Shown here: positions 8,912 to 19,766 of the stretch, piece by piece
How the letters are laid out: every line of letters begins with the position of its first letter
Numbering within the stretch: position 1 is the stretch's first letter
Made by a program: the position numbers and the translations under genes
Assembly (NCBI GenBank): GCA_022925895.1
Contig: JAKSYS010000034.1
Coordinates: 123,936 to 187,935 of the forward strand
Direction: 5' to 3'
DNA length: 64,000 nt
Source of the DNA: Fragilaria crotonensis
Taxonomy: Eukaryota; Bacillariophyta; Fragilariophyceae; Fragilariales; Fragilariaceae
Notes under the pieces: generated by a model
The model's database searches: none
Seen by the model: the letters and a program-made list of their open reading frames with translations, nothing else
What the model was told of the DNA's origin: nothing

Positions 8912-11900
8912 CTACTTCGGCTGGGCTTGCTCGACTTGGAATTCGAGCGTAGGGGCGAACCGACTGTGCTGATGATGGGCGAAAGGAATATTCCCGTGTT
9001 GCCGGAATGTGGCGTACTCATCGGTGCTGACGCGAATGAAGAGAGATCGTCGGTACTTGTAGGCGAAGTATTGAAAACGACTAGCTTGTGGAGAGTGGAG
9101 CCACGCCCCTAGAGGTTGGATTAATCGACCCTGCTGATCACTCCAAATGTGGTTTGCCGACCTCCACAGTTTCCATTCGCGCTCAGATGGGCGCTCTTGA
9201 TGGACAGTATGCCATCGCGTACGTCCACTTTGGAGGGATGATGTACCTAGGAGGAAGCACTGATCGAGATCCTGACCGTTGGGTTTCGATATATCCGCAA
9301 GAGTGACCGCCTGGAGGTAGAGCCGACAGTAGTTCAATTTGCGTATCTCCAGGGGAGTATACCGTCCTGATTTGATGATCATGTCCATCAGATACTGATC
9401 ATGTTCTCTTTGGAGCGGTGGGATGCAGGGATCGTCGAGTTGCAGGGATGCCGATATGGACGCGAGAAAGGTTCGAAGGCTTGTCAACCATTTGGACTCG
9501 AGGTGTGGTAATGGTTCTTCCACTCGTTCGAGAATGGAGAAAGACGTTCCAGATGAGAATTGCGCCCAGCGACTGCACACTTGAAGTTTCCCCACAGACG
9601 ACTGATTTCTCCAATGACGGAGGAAGTAAGCTGTTTGGCCGATCCCTTGTTGTGCATGGAGATGACAAAAACCTGCGCCCCCGATATCGCGAGGCCCGTA
9701 AAGAACTTCCGATTTTGTATGGCGGTTGAAGCCGCACTTAGCTGTGATGATTGCCATTGCTTTCGATTGGATGGATGTCAATTGTGATCTTGTGAGAAAT
9801 GAGCTCGTCAAAGGATACGTTACAGCTGGTACATAGCAAGAGCGATAGAACGTCCATGCTTCATCTCGAGTGAAATGAGTGGACCACAGAAACTCGGTGA
9901 TTTGGTCGCTTTTCTCCTTAAGCTTCCGGAACTGGGCCTTCTGCAATCCGACAGGTTCTTTATGATGACCGAGTGTCTTATGGGCGACTGACGGCGGGAG
10001 GAATTCCAGTAGCTGCGTCGTGTTGGAAAGCGGATCAAAGACTTCCAGGGGTGGCAGTTCTGATTTTATGTTCGACAAGACTGGGGCGCCTTGGATGGAG
10101 AATTTCCAGGACATCACATGATACGAGCATTTAGAGAGCTCCAACGCACCTCCTGTTGCCTGTAGAAGGTCTGACCACGTTGTGGCGTTGTGTCGTGCTT
10201 GACGCACTAATTCCTGAAGATGTACTGCATTCTCGGGAGCATAGAAGGAATTTACTTGTCCATTGCTGTCGTCCACGAATCCTACCATGGAGATTTTGCA
10301 GGGATTAGACCAATCGGGATCGCAATATTGGGCGGGATGAGCTTTTAGGTCGTAGCAATCGAATAAGATGCTAGACAAAAAACACCATATCATCGGGGAA
10401 TTTCCGCTGCCTTGACCTGTACCGTATATTGGCATCTCAGAAGAGTGGGAATAGGAGGAATCGGATAAACCCAGCTCGGTCCGGATATGGTACTTCGCAT
10501 TAAGCAGTGTATTTCCGTTTGCTTGGGTCACGCTTTTGTCAACCCCAAAACGACGACTTGCTATCATAGCCAGGTTTGGAATGATACGATCGTAACACGC
10601 GGTAGCATCATAATTGGTTTGTAAGAACGTTCTCCTGCTGAGCCTCGATATTTCAAACTGAAGTTCTTCGATCATCACGGGATCAATTGCGTTGCGCCGA
10701 GGTCGTGACCCGTATTGGCCTTCATTCAGTTGTTTCAATGCTTCCGCTTGATACAGAGCCACTCGCCATTTAACACCTAACATGAGATTGAAGTCGGCTT
10801 CGTATATGTGGATAACGCGAGTCCTGTGTATCTTCACACTGCCCGGGTCCTTGAACAAAATTGTATTTGCAATGCGTTGCCACCGTGTAAACGAATAACC
10901 GCGCTCGAGGGCGTAATTCAACAGGGACAAGTGGACTTCCGCAAGGGTTTGCTGCATGTGATCATATTCCTCTTTAAGGGCAAGGAGCTTTCGGTGTGCC
11001 TGAGCGCGCTCGTCTTCTGCTGGTATATTGGGATCCAGCGGCGGGACTTGGGAATACTTGTGCTTGGCGAAGAGGGTTTTGTAGTGACCCAGATGCATAC
11101 CTGAGGGAGATGTTGTGGTAGTTTCGCGCCAGACGCGAAGTTTGCCTTGAAATTCTTGAAGCGAGATTGTTGGATACGTTTGGAGAGACGCCATCTCTTG
11201 GGATTGCTGTAGATGTTGAAGAAGGAGTTGCACCGGTTCTGAGAATTCATCCGTTGGATATGTGCCATCGAGAATAGAATCAGCGACTGGGGAATCCCCG
11301 CAAAAGCTTAGTTCGGTAGCGAGCGGTGGGGTGGTAAATGGCGATCCTTGTGCTTGTCCAAAGTGTTGACGATTCCGTTGTTGAAGGTGCTCGACAATCT
11401 CGGACGGGACGTCAATGGTCTGCCAATCAGAACATGTTTTGGGGTCAACCGATGGTGGTCGTGGTATCTCGATGCGAGTCACTCCTTGACGGTGGCCCTT
11501 TTCACGTGATGCTTTAATCTTTTCTGACACTCGTTTTACTTTTTCATTGCGCCTCAATCTTCGAAGCAATTTCGCGTGCGCTTTATCTGCTTTCCGCATG
11601 GATTGTTCCAGTTCTAGAATCCGAGCATCTCGTTCTTGATCGCGTCGTTGAAAGCTTTCAGACACTATCTTATTAATCTCAGTTTGTACCTCCCGTATGT
11701 ACTGCTTGCACTGTTCCTTAGAAACTGGAAGCGTCATATCGAGATTATGGGTATTGATGTCACGCAAAAGAATCGTGGAATGATCAAGGCCGGTCCGATA
11801 CATTGTCAACCATTTTTTCAATACTATTTTCTTCAACCGGGCTGTACTCAATGCGACTGACCACGCTGGTTCTCGAAACCGTTTTGTTCGCTGTTCGGCG

Positions 11901-13342
11901 TCCAGACTCGCTTTCAAAACATCTGAGTCCAACCGCTCGGCGAATTCGTGCCGATTCCCTGGGAGAGATAATTGTTCCGCTCGTCTGTGCACATTTCTAC
12001 TCATCAAGTATTCATACTTCAGCTTGATGTATTGTGTAACCTGTTCGATATTATTCGACTTTAAGACACGGAGAGAGGGCGACGCCAGATGTTGTGTTTT
12101 ATTTCCAAACAAGGCTTCGGTGTCGAGGTCAAAATAATACGCGCGATGATCGGTTGCAAATCGTTCGTTGAAGGCCTCATACCCGCAGCGAATAAGGGCG
12201 CTCGCTACGTGATGAGTAGCGAGTCCATAATCAAGACATTTACGGCCTCTCGCGTAGGTTGGTGGCGGTTTGCTTGAATGACGAGTTCGCATCAAATTGA
12301 GTAATTGGAATTCGGCTGCTATCTGGCTCATTCCGTCGATCTCGGATCCGAGTTCTTCGTTGAAGTCTCCAACTAGTAGCAATTCATCGCCTTGTGTGCG
12401 TCTTAATCGGAGAAAAGAGCAAAGGTCGCGTTTAAATGCTCGCCTGGGAGTCACTCTGTCGTTTGACTGAACCAAAAGACTTTGCTGTTGAGATGTTGCC
12501 GTTGTTAAACCAGTGTGTGGGTTGTCGGTAACAACTTGATAAGCCGAGATAACTGTCAAATTCACTCCATTCGTGCCGCGAAACGTTTGACTCGTCCACC
12601 TACCCCATTTGTCGTGACTCTGTGCAGCTATTCTCCCGGTGATGTCACCAATTGAAACTATCATTGTTCCTCCGGGTTTATAGTTAGTATCGAAGGGGGT
12701 GGGCGTTGTACCTGATATGAGACGTGAGCGGTTCCAGTGTTGCCTCGTTGTGTCATACAGGATGCTCCTGACGTGATATTTAGTTGTATCAAGATTGTGT
12801 TCTTGACAGCATAAAATATCGGTCTGAACTTCCTTTGCTGCTTTACAGAGATCGTCAAATCTTCCACCTCGTCTGTCCACCGATAATCCGTTAACATTCA
12901 ATGAATACACGCGAGTTACATTATCTCCTTTGTCAAGTAGTTGATCGCCCCATGAGTTGTTTTCTTTTTGGTTGGTGGATGTCGATAGCGATGGTTGCTG
13001 GCATGCGTCTTGTGCTGTGCTGGTGCTTTTCGACAATAACTTTCTCCATTCCGCTGCTGCGATGGTCAACTGCTGCCTCGGGCAAGGGTGACTTGGTGAT
13101 TGCTGGTGAGTGGAGCATAGTGTTGTCTCGAGTGTTGGTGTACACGGCTGATGTTGGATTGTGCTTTGCGCCGTGTCATAGGTGTGCTGTACTTGTGGTG
13201 TTTCGCTGCGTGCCGTTGTCTCTGCTAATACGCTCAGTCTTTCTATCAAGATATGATGTACACTATTGCTTTCGATGTCTGACGTTGTCGCTGAATGATT
13301 AACTTCAGCAGTACGGGAACGGTCTTGATTCCTGCTAATCAT
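8912..13342 (-). CDS. LINE ORF2: apurinic-type endonuclease and reverse transcriptase
   Basis: An uninterrupted 1,476-codon frame starting at ATG 13342. The exonuclease-endonuclease-phosphatase domain occupies about residues 145-400 with its catalytic series visible: NVNGLSV, CCQEHNLD (Glu), VISAYQV, LLVGDFNEEL (Asp/Asn), KCLDYGLATHH and FATDHRAY (final Asp-His). The reverse transcriptase follows, with QYGSRPRRNAIDPV, motif A TNYDATACYDR near residue 910, a GTGQGSGNSPMIW motif B and the catalytic FVDD box (in place of YADD) near residue 1021. The thumb/connection region continues to the stop at 8912. The domain series continues in another frame beyond that stop, so the stop is probably created by a frameshift. 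The catalytic residues seen are intact. Confidence 0.9.
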   Translation of the reverse strand: MISRNQDRSRTAEVNHSATTSDIESNSVHHILIERLSVLAETTARSETPQVQHTYDTAQSTIQHQPCTPTLETTLCSTHQQSPSHPCPRQQLTIAAAEWRKLLSKSTSTAQDACQQPSLSTSTNQKENNSWGDQLLDKGDNVTRVYSLNVNGLSVDRRGGRFDDLCKAAKEVQTDILCCQEHNLDTTKYHVRSILYDTTRQHWNRSRLISGTTPTPFDTNYKPGGTMIVSIGDITGRIAAQSHDKWGRWTSQTFRGTNGVNLTVISAYQVVTDNPHTGLTTATSQQQSLLVQSNDRVTPRRAFKRDLCSFLRLRRTQGDELLLVGDFNEELGSEIDGMSQIAAEFQLLNLMRTRHSSKPPPTYARGRKCLDYGLATHHVASALIRCGYEAFNERFATDHRAYYFDLDTEALFGNKTQHLASPSLRVLKSNNIEQVTQYIKLKYEYLMSRNVHRRAEQLSLPGNRHEFAERLDSDVLKASLDAEQRTKRFREPAWSVALSTARLKKIVLKKWLTMYRTGLDHSTILLRDINTHNLDMTLPVSKEQCKQYIREVQTEINKIVSESFQRRDQERDARILELEQSMRKADKAHAKLLRRLRRNEKVKRVSEKIKASREKGHRQGVTRIEIPRPPSVDPKTCSDWQTIDVPSEIVEHLQQRNRQHFGQAQGSPFTTPPLATELSFCGDSPVADSILDGTYPTDEFSEPVQLLLQHLQQSQEMASLQTYPTISLQEFQGKLRVWRETTTTSPSGMHLGHYKTLFAKHKYSQVPPLDPNIPAEDERAQAHRKLLALKEEYDHMQQTLAEVHLSLLNYALERGYSFTRWQRIANTILFKDPGSVKIHRTRVIHIYEADFNLMLGVKWRVALYQAEALKQLNEGQYGSRPRRNAIDPVMIEELQFEISRLSRRTFLQTNYDATACYDRIIPNLAMIASRRFGVDKSVTQANGNTLLNAKYHIRTELGLSDSSYSHSSEMPIYGTGQGSGNSPMIWCFLSSILFDCYDLKAHPAQYCDPDWSNPCKISMVGFVDDSNGQVNSFYAPENAVHLQELVRQARHNATTWSDLLQATGGALELSKCSYHVMSWKFSIQGAPVLSNIKSELPPLEVFDPLSNTTQLLEFLPPSVAHKTLGHHKEPVGLQKAQFRKLKEKSDQITEFLWSTHFTRDEAWTFYRSCYVPAVTYPLTSSFLTRSQLTSIQSKAMAIITAKCGFNRHTKSEVLYGPRDIGGAGFCHLHAQQGIGQTAYFLRHWRNQSSVGKLQVCSRWAQFSSGTSFSILERVEEPLPHLESKWLTSLRTFLASISASLQLDDPCIPPLQREHDQYLMDMIIKSGRYTPLEIRKLNYCRLYLQAVTLADISKPNGQDLDQCFLLGTSSLQSGRTRWHTVHQERPSEREWKLWRSANHIWSDQQGRLIQPLGAWLHSPQASRFQYFAYKYRRSLFIRVSTDEYATFRQHGNIPFAHHQHSRFAPTLEFQVEQAQPK

Positions 13343-15036
13343 TTGTTGGTTTGGGTAGATAATCGTCCCACGCGGTGAGGCGATCTTCGGTCATTGGTGC
13401 TTGCTCATTGATGTCTTCTTCGACATACGAGGAGGCGGGATATGCTTGAGACTTTTTATGCTTGCGCGGAGAGTCTTTTTGGTCCAAACGTTTTTCACGA
13501 TGAACGGAAGGATCGTCCTGGTCGAACGTTGTCTTGGTCTGATTAGAGGCGTTCTTGGCCAGGATCTGCACTTGTTGACACAGCTGGGTAATCATTGCTT
13601 CGAGAGTCGCAATTTTGTTGGTCAACTCTTCGTGGCGGGTGTCACGAGGATCGGATTCCGTCATACCAGACATTTGGTCCGAGATTGCTGCCGAAGCATA
13701 AGATGCATAAACTCTTCCAGACGAACTGTTTGTTGAAACTGAGGCTGTCGATTGCTTCCCTGCCGTATTGAGGTTATCCCACGCACTATCGAGGTGTGTA
13801 TCGTTTCCGCTTGTATCGTGTGTCGCCATGCTTGCTGCACTAAATGTCATGAAACTCTTAGTGGATGCTGACGTCCAGGAGTTGTCGCCGCTGGAATATC
13901 CATCTGTCTTGGGGGTGCCTACTTCCGGTTTGCCATAAAATTGTCCGTCCTTTGGTTTGCATCTTCGGGAACAACTTCCTTGTACCACTCGTCGAATTTC
14001 TTCTGCAAGGAATCTCTGACTTTGCTTTCGACGTTCTTGTCTACGAGAACGTAGAAGCGGCCGTTTTGCGATACATTCTTCGTTGGAATCACGTCTTGTA
14101 CTCCTGGAATGGCGCGGATGCGGTCTGTAATATAATACATGGCTTCCGTTCCTAGGTTGTTGATCATAATCACGTATTGATTTGCGAGGATGTGATTTTG
14201 ATAACGAATTGCTCCTTGGAATGCCTCGGGATTTTCTTGCGCATGTGGAATGCTGCATACTCCTTCGTGTCTTTAGTGACATCCTTTAGGATAGGAAGAA
14301 GTTGAGGAACCGAGTCGGAACTTCCACTGTGAATGCTTGGGTTGTAGAAATGCGGTCGTCGATGATAATTTTGTGGGATTTCAACACCATCTGAAACTTG
14401 GGAACTTTCGAACGTGGCAAAGCCTTACTAAGTCGAGCGCGGACTGCGGTGGTGACTCTTTCGGGAGAGTAGTACTTGGGGTTGTAACCGGTGATAAACC
14501 GATCTGTTGCACATCCATTCGTGTTCGTCCCACATGTGTTCCTTGAGGTAACAATGGTGATCCTTTAAAAACTGAAACGCGGGAGCATGACGCTTGATCC
14601 GGCCGAAAGGGACTCGAGTGAGGATGCGATGGACGATAGTGAACGAGATCTTTTGGCTTCCTGACTGATTTGTGCTGAGAGTCTTCTGATGAAGCTTGAA
14701 CTGATGGTTGTGGGAGTTTCTTTTGGACGCGGCGGTGTTGTTATCTACATTGAGCACGGGTTTGCTCAAGTTGTTGATAATCTTAACGTCGTTCCCGAAC
14801 GTGGAAGCAATCATGCGTAACCATTGCGTGTGGACTTCATCGGGAGCCATGTAATCGATGCGCGTGCGGTCGCTTGGAGGGAAATAGAAACGGATGGTTT
14901 TTGAAACGAACTCGTGATCGCTGTCTTGATTTCTAAGACCAGCGGGCGGAGTGGCAGTAGACAAGTCATCTTCCACCTCGAGATTGTGGGTTGGATCACA
15001 ACCAACGCTGGAGATTGGGAAAGACTGCGTCGTCAT
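13335..15036 (-). pseudogene. LINE ORF1 (gag-like RNA-binding protein), several frameshifts
   Basis: Starts at ATG 15036 (MTTQSFPISSVGCDP) and is open to about 14500. It then continues in other frames: a stretch around GYNPKYYSPERVTTAVRARL, another around VPQLLPILKDVTKDTKEYAA, then INNLGTEAMYYITDRIRAIP with GRFYVLVDKNVESKVRDSLQ (13919-14173). The last part is a Ser/Thr- and Gln-rich region with a coiled-coil-like segment (EELTNKIATLEAMITQL) and a basic C-terminus, ending at 13335. At least four frame changes are needed. The layout (globular N part, coiled coil, basic tail) suits a LINE ORF1 nucleic-acid chaperone, but I recognise no named domain. Its stop overlaps the ORF2 start by 8 bases. 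Confidence 0.7.
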
Positions 15037-15588
15037 TGTCGGCTTTACCGTAGTAGGGTTCGTACCAGAGATTCACGTAGGATTTTTGAATGGCTTTCAA
15101 AATTCACTAGGGTGAAAATTCTATCGTGGTTGTATAATATATCAAAATGATGAGTTTTGTGCGAGTAAACTTGAATCCACTACTGGTACCATGACATATA
15201 CACATCTAGACAGGATCATTTTTATTTCTATTCATACAAATGTGGCGCAGATTTATGTTCCTTATCTAGAATGAAGTTTTGCACAAGAGGTGGTTGGAAA
15301 AGAGGGCGCTGATAAAATCAAAGATAAAGATTCCGTACAAGTTAAATTCCGCAACAAAAGTGCAGAAAAGTGCTGACGTCAAATTGGTGAAACCTAAAAA
15401 AATCGGACCCGAATTATTTTGCGGAGTGGTAAACGAAACCTGGTATGAGCTATGTGGCTATGTGCATACGAAGACAGTATGAGTAGACTGTATGCAGTAT
15501 GCAACGAAGCCAAACTTCCGGAACCTCCAGGAACATGATTCCCTGTGTAAGAACAGCAGGGAAGTCGATCATCAATTATAGAAGTAGC
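15037..15588. other. Spacer between LINE and plastid methyltransferase
   Basis: AT-rich, about 550 bp, holding the LINE 5' end (boundary unresolved) and the presumed promoter of the downstream methyltransferase. The in-frame ATG at 15499 falls here but was not chosen as start. Nothing else recognised. Confidence 0.45.
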
Positions 15589-16593
15589 ATGAGCGTGAAC
15601 CACTACTTGATCACATTCAAGATTTGCTTACTGTCATATTATTTCATCCATATCTCATCCGCATTTAGCTACAGTCGCCCTGCAAGAGGAAAAACACAAA
15701 TAACCATGACGGAGGAATCGAAGACAAAAGAATGGGGCGACAAATGGTCGGATCAAGCCAAACTGTATTCCGATCAAGCTGCTCGATTGACCGAATTGCA
15801 TGGCGCCGATCTTATCACCTTGCTGAAAAAGGATATCCTTCAGGCCAAAACCATTCTGGATGTTGGCTCTGGAACTGGGGCCTTTGCCAAGGCCTACATC
15901 CAACAGTTCCCCAATGGCATTCCCGGGCAGACGCTCATCCTGTCGGACTTGGCCGCTGGCATGTTGGCCGTTGCCAAGGAGACGGTCAAAACGAACGACG
16001 ATTTTCAGACCAAAATTCTATTTCAGGAAGAAGATGGCACCAAGCTGGAAGGTATTGCCGATGATTCAGTGGATCTGGTGGTAAGTTTGTTTGGTGTCTT
16101 TTTGATTCCGGATCAGGAGGGTGCCTGCGCGGCCATTCGACGTGTCCTGAAGAAACCCAACGGTGTCGTGGCCATTGTTTCGTGGCAATTTGATATATCC
16201 AGCACCCTGGCCCAGCAAGGATTCGGGGTTAGCTTGCAAGATGCATTTGGAACTGCTGTCCGCGCCATTAAACCCGACGGGTTGAACGGTCCCGAAGTGG
16301 AATGGGCCGATGGAGACACTGCTCGCAAGATCCTGTCCGAGAAATACAAGATGGATTCGGTGGGAATCTTCAGTGCTCTCCATTCGACCGTGTGGGAATT
16401 TGACAATCTCTGGATGATGCTGTGCAAAAATTCCATGAGCAACATTCAACAAGCTTCCGAATCCGACGCTGAGAAAGCTAAGAACACCTTGATCCAGTTG
16501 TTGACCGAAGTAGGCAACCATTCAATTGACAAGCCGCTCATGTTATCGACGGCTTCTAACCTCTGTATTGGGCGAGGCATTTCCTCTAGCTAG
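15589..16593 (+). CDS. Plastid-targeted class I SAM-dependent methyltransferase
   Basis: 334 residues from ATG 15589. I prefer this to the upstream in-frame ATG at 15499 because it places a hydrophobic signal peptide (NHYLITFKICLLSYYFIHI) at the very N-terminus, followed by SSA-F and a basic Ser/Arg-rich stretch. That junction, with Phe at +1, is the diatom plastid-import signature (ASAFAP type). The mature part has a Rossmann methyltransferase fold: motif I TILDVGSGTGAFAKAY, the acidic strand LILSDLAAGM, motif II around VDLVVSLFGVFLIPD, and a motif III strand VVAIVSWQF. It resembles ubiquinone/menaquinone-type and other small-molecule methyltransferases (Methyltransf_11/25). The substrate is not determinable. 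It is a single exon standing alone between two mobile elements. Confidence 0.85.
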   Translation: MSVNHYLITFKICLLSYYFIHISSAFSYSRPARGKTQITMTEESKTKEWGDKWSDQAKLYSDQAARLTELHGADLITLLKKDILQAKTILDVGSGTGAFAKAYIQQFPNGIPGQTLILSDLAAGMLAVAKETVKTNDDFQTKILFQEEDGTKLEGIADDSVDLVVSLFGVFLIPDQEGACAAIRRVLKKPNGVVAIVSWQFDISSTLAQQGFGVSLQDAFGTAVRAIKPDGLNGPEVEWADGDTARKILSEKYKMDSVGIFSALHSTVWEFDNLWMMLCKNSMSNIQQASESDAEKAKNTLIQLLTEVGNHSIDKPLMLSTASNLCIGRGISSS

Positions 16594-17258
16594 AGAGGAC
16601 ATGAATTCTACTGAAAACCTTCACATTGAATCGCTAATGTAAATGAAATGGCTTATTAAAAATATATGAAGAAGCATTTTGAATTGTAGCAATGCCTGAA
16701 CTCATTCCTCGATTCGTTGATCGAAAAAGGGACAGTGACGCTCTAGTCTCGTTGTGAGACTCTCTTGAGGAGGGCACCATTAAGATTGATGCATATGGCC
16801 AGATGCAGACACTTGGGGGAGATGCGTTTCAAGATGATCGCAGAACAGGACATGAAGGAGAAGAGATCGCAGTGGAAGCCACCGCAGATGGTTTTGCTCC
16901 TGCAATAGGAACGGGACGAGAATGAGAGTGAAAGGCGAGTATGGGTATCATCATCGAGTGTCAAATGATTTGTTGCTTTATTCCCTGATGCTTGGAGTGT
17001 TCCATACCTGGTACAATATCTGGTAATAGTACGTTGCAGGAGGAACGCTGCGAAGGCCATGGGATGTGGGATGGGAGCTTGATACCTCACTTGTTCATGC
17101 GATCTTGAATGAGTTGGATGGCAACCAAGCGTCATTTGGATAGATGGTCACATGAACAGTGAATTACAAAAATTCTCGCATTGTCGCGCGAAAAATTAAC
17201 GAGTTGGATTGCCATCAAAGACTTTGTTTCGCAACATTTGTCTAGTAGTATCTCCTGT
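16594..17258. other. Intergenic region upstream of the tandem element
   Basis: 665 bp. A minus-strand open frame of 130 codons (17135-16743) has no recognisable similarity or signal and I do not call it a gene. No repeats or RNA genes seen before the 9-bp direct repeat at 17259. Confidence 0.45.
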
Positions 17259-17267
17259 TTCTGCTGC
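17259..17267 (+). repeat. Left 9-bp flanking direct repeat TTTCTGCTG
   Basis: Perfect 9-bp match to 22267-22275 on the other side of the dimer. Read as a target-site duplication made when the element, single or dimeric, inserted. Confidence 0.65.
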
Positions 17268-19766
17268 AGAAGAACGGGAATTCTAGGTGATACCAACTGC
17301 CCACCACGGTCATTCTAGGTGATTTGTCACCTAGAATACCGGGGATGATCGATCAGAAAAAAAATCCGTGCGTAGAATATTGGGTACAGGTGTACCAGGC
17401 TTTTTTTCTTCCCTGGAAGAAAAGGGTATTCTAGGTGACATATCACCTAGAATTGACACAACATTTTTTCATACACCATTCAAAAGTCAGTCGATCTTCG
17501 ATTTTTTTCTACGTCTGCGTATTCACCGCCTGAATCACGAATAAACAACACCACCACAATGGATCAGTAAGGTTTGGGTTCTACTTTCTACTCCAACAGT
17601 ACCGATACGGAGCCCTGGACTACAGTACAGTACTGCGGTAGTAAACTACCGGTAGTATTGTACTCCGAGTGGCACTATGCAGTGCAGTATCTTTGTCGGC
17701 TATTGTAGTACTGCTACAGTACTGCCGGTAGAGTACGAATGCTGCACTAAACACTCGTACTCGGAGGTTTCAGTACCACAGTAGCGTGTCCACTACTACC
17801 CTGCTGGTTTGATATTGCTAACAGTGACTAGATGCAGGGATGGACTGGGAGGCCGTGTATGTCCCTAATCGAGCCGATCGAGCGTTTCTAAAAAAATCAA
17901 CTTTATAAATTATATTGCAAGTTAAGTTACACATCAACTTTACCTACGAATCTCAGACTGCTCCTCTGAGGATAGAAATACCGGACACTGTACCAGTACT
18001 AAGTAGAACTCAGTACTCCCGTACGCTACTGCAGGTCATGGCCGGCTCGATTAGGGGACATACACGGGCTCCCGGAAACAAGATCAACACTGAAAGCCAT
18101 GACAGGGTCTCTAAGGTACCATAGCTATCATTGACAGAAGGCTTTGGGACGTGCAGGATAATTTAATTACCCTTACAACCTACTGTTAGAAGAGAAATGA
18201 TCTATGGAACACCTTTTTGGATTTTGTCGATTCGACTTCTTGAGACCATATGAGAAGCACATTTTGAAGAGCTTTTCAAGTGGTTATTGCTGAAGAATTC
18301 TGGGTGATGTAAATTTTTTAAAATGCATATTAAAGATAAGCAACAATACAAAGAACCAGGAAACAGTGGAGGTAAGTATGGCTGTACTGCTCCTGTCCTT
18401 TAACTTGGTTCTGCCAATGTTAAGAAAAGTAAATAAAGGTAAATTAAAGGTAATCCTGTATCTTGTTTATAGTGCACATTCAACAGAACCAAACATTGAT
18501 GCGCCAGATTTTGTGATTCATTGTTCCTATCAATCTGACTTGGTCTCACCATGGTAAGTCGCATGATGTTGGAGGCAGACACCAGCCACATGTTCATTGC
18601 TTTATACTACTTCCTCACTTACTAGTAGACATGCTCCTCATTTACTTACCTAGTTCATATGGCCTCAATGAATCAACATCTTGGCGTGGTAGTTCAAAGA
18701 TACAACACAGCTCTCAAGCAGGTGAAAAAATCATCATGCCATCCAATGTCTTCACTTCCATGACAAGTAAAGGGCTCATACCTGGTTTTGTAGAAAATAC
18801 TGGATGCATGAGCCCCTGGAACTAACAGTTCTCAAGCTAAATGCAATTTGTGTCCGACAATAATTGGTCAGTTCAATTGGGGGGGGGTGCTTGTTGCCAA
18901 TCAGCAACAATTTATAATCTCCATGCAAACTCTCACATTCCTTTCATTTAGTAAAGTAAAGGGAACTGATATACCATTACTATGTGATGATCAGATTCAT
19001 CATCATAACTAACTGCAACTCCTGGCGGCTAAAGTTTGCTCAATTCACTCAGGCAGGGCAGCTATTGCTGCTGAGCTCAACTAGTACCTTCCTCATCTTT
19101 TCTATTATTGAAAGGCACTTGTTTGTCTGAAAACCATGGGAAGGAACATGCATTGTTGCAATTAAGCCCAAAAGACCAACACAATGCTGGTGAATCTGTT
19201 ACCATTTACAATGCTATGTATGGGCATCTTTTCCCTTTTCGATTAGTTTTTCCCTTTTAGTTTCTGACTAGTCAATCTAACTGGCATTTCAACATACTAG
19301 GGCTTTTCAGGCATTGAATCACCTGGTTTTTCTAGGGCATTGGGGTTTTATTATAATCCTAGAACAGCTGATTCGGTGAAAAATTGTTTTGCAGTGTCTT
19401 GCTAAGAGCTAGAATTGTGCTGGAGTACCAGTAATGTAGTACCTTGTACCATGAGCTACAGCATTACCGTATTACTGGAGTTCTGTACTCCAGCAAGTAC
19501 TCAACACGCAGTATTGTACTACGTTGTACAAGGTACTGTACTTGGGCATCGCGTCGGTTACATGTCGTTCTCTGCCCATAAAGCACTGGAGTAGGAGAAT
19601 TCCGTTGTACTTGTACTCCAGTACGAGTTGCGAGTTGCGAGTACAACTCCTTGTACTCTTGTACGCGACGAGGGTGAAGATTGCCCATCCGTGACAGAAT
19701 GTGCGTATGTAGGGTTTGTACCAGCATTTTCTAGGTTGCGAATCACCTAGAAAACCGGTTGTGAAA
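17268..19766. repeat. Tandem element, copy 1
   Basis: First 2.5-kb unit. Its ends are GTAC-rich with inverted repeats; its centre (about 18130-19380) is AT-rich and featureless. It contains an internal inverted pair around CCGTGTATGTCCCTAATCG (about 17852 and 18045-18075). Short ORFs at 18366-18557 and 18631-18825 have no known relatives that I recognise. Confidence 0.9.
17312..17453. repeat. Sub-terminal hairpin cluster built from ATTCTAGGTGA
   Basis: Two perfect hairpins with 11-bp arms ATTCTAGGTGA/TCACCTAGAAT and 4-base loops (17312-17337, 17428-17453), with a third hairpin of 9-bp arms (TTTTCTTCC/GGAAGAAAA) between them at about 17403-17424. A single half-site lies at 17281-17290. Another inverted pair (TTTTCTAGGT/ACCTAGAAAA) sits near the other end of the unit. 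The cluster recurs in copy 2 at about 19812-19953. Such repeats resemble sub-terminal transposase-binding sites; that role is inference. Confidence 0.7.

Larger units (their letters stand above)
7127..15036 (-). mobile_element. RNase H-bearing APE-type LINE retrotransposon, near full length
   Basis: About 7.9 kb on the minus strand. From 5' to 3' it has a frameshifted ORF1 (15036 to 13335), an ORF2 with endonuclease, reverse transcriptase, RNase H and a Cys/His cluster (13342 to 7195), and a short 3' tail with a hairpin and two ~9-bp tail repeats (to 7127). No LTRs are seen and there is no poly(A) tail on the minus-strand 3' side. The exact 5' boundary lies somewhere upstream (at or above 15036); I could not find a convincing target-site duplication. 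The order endonuclease-RT-RNase H puts it in the I/R1/LOA/Tad assemblage of LINEs rather than L1 or RTE; a finer clade call is not supported. Confidence 0.85.

Noticed and set aside
16743-17135. 130-codon minus-strand ORF
   Set aside because: No recognisable domain, signal or codon pattern; likely a chance ORF in intergenic DNA.
18366-18825. ORFs of 63 and 64 codons inside the tandem element, considered as element-encoded proteins
   Set aside because: Too short, no family likeness; their presence in both copies follows from the duplication itself.
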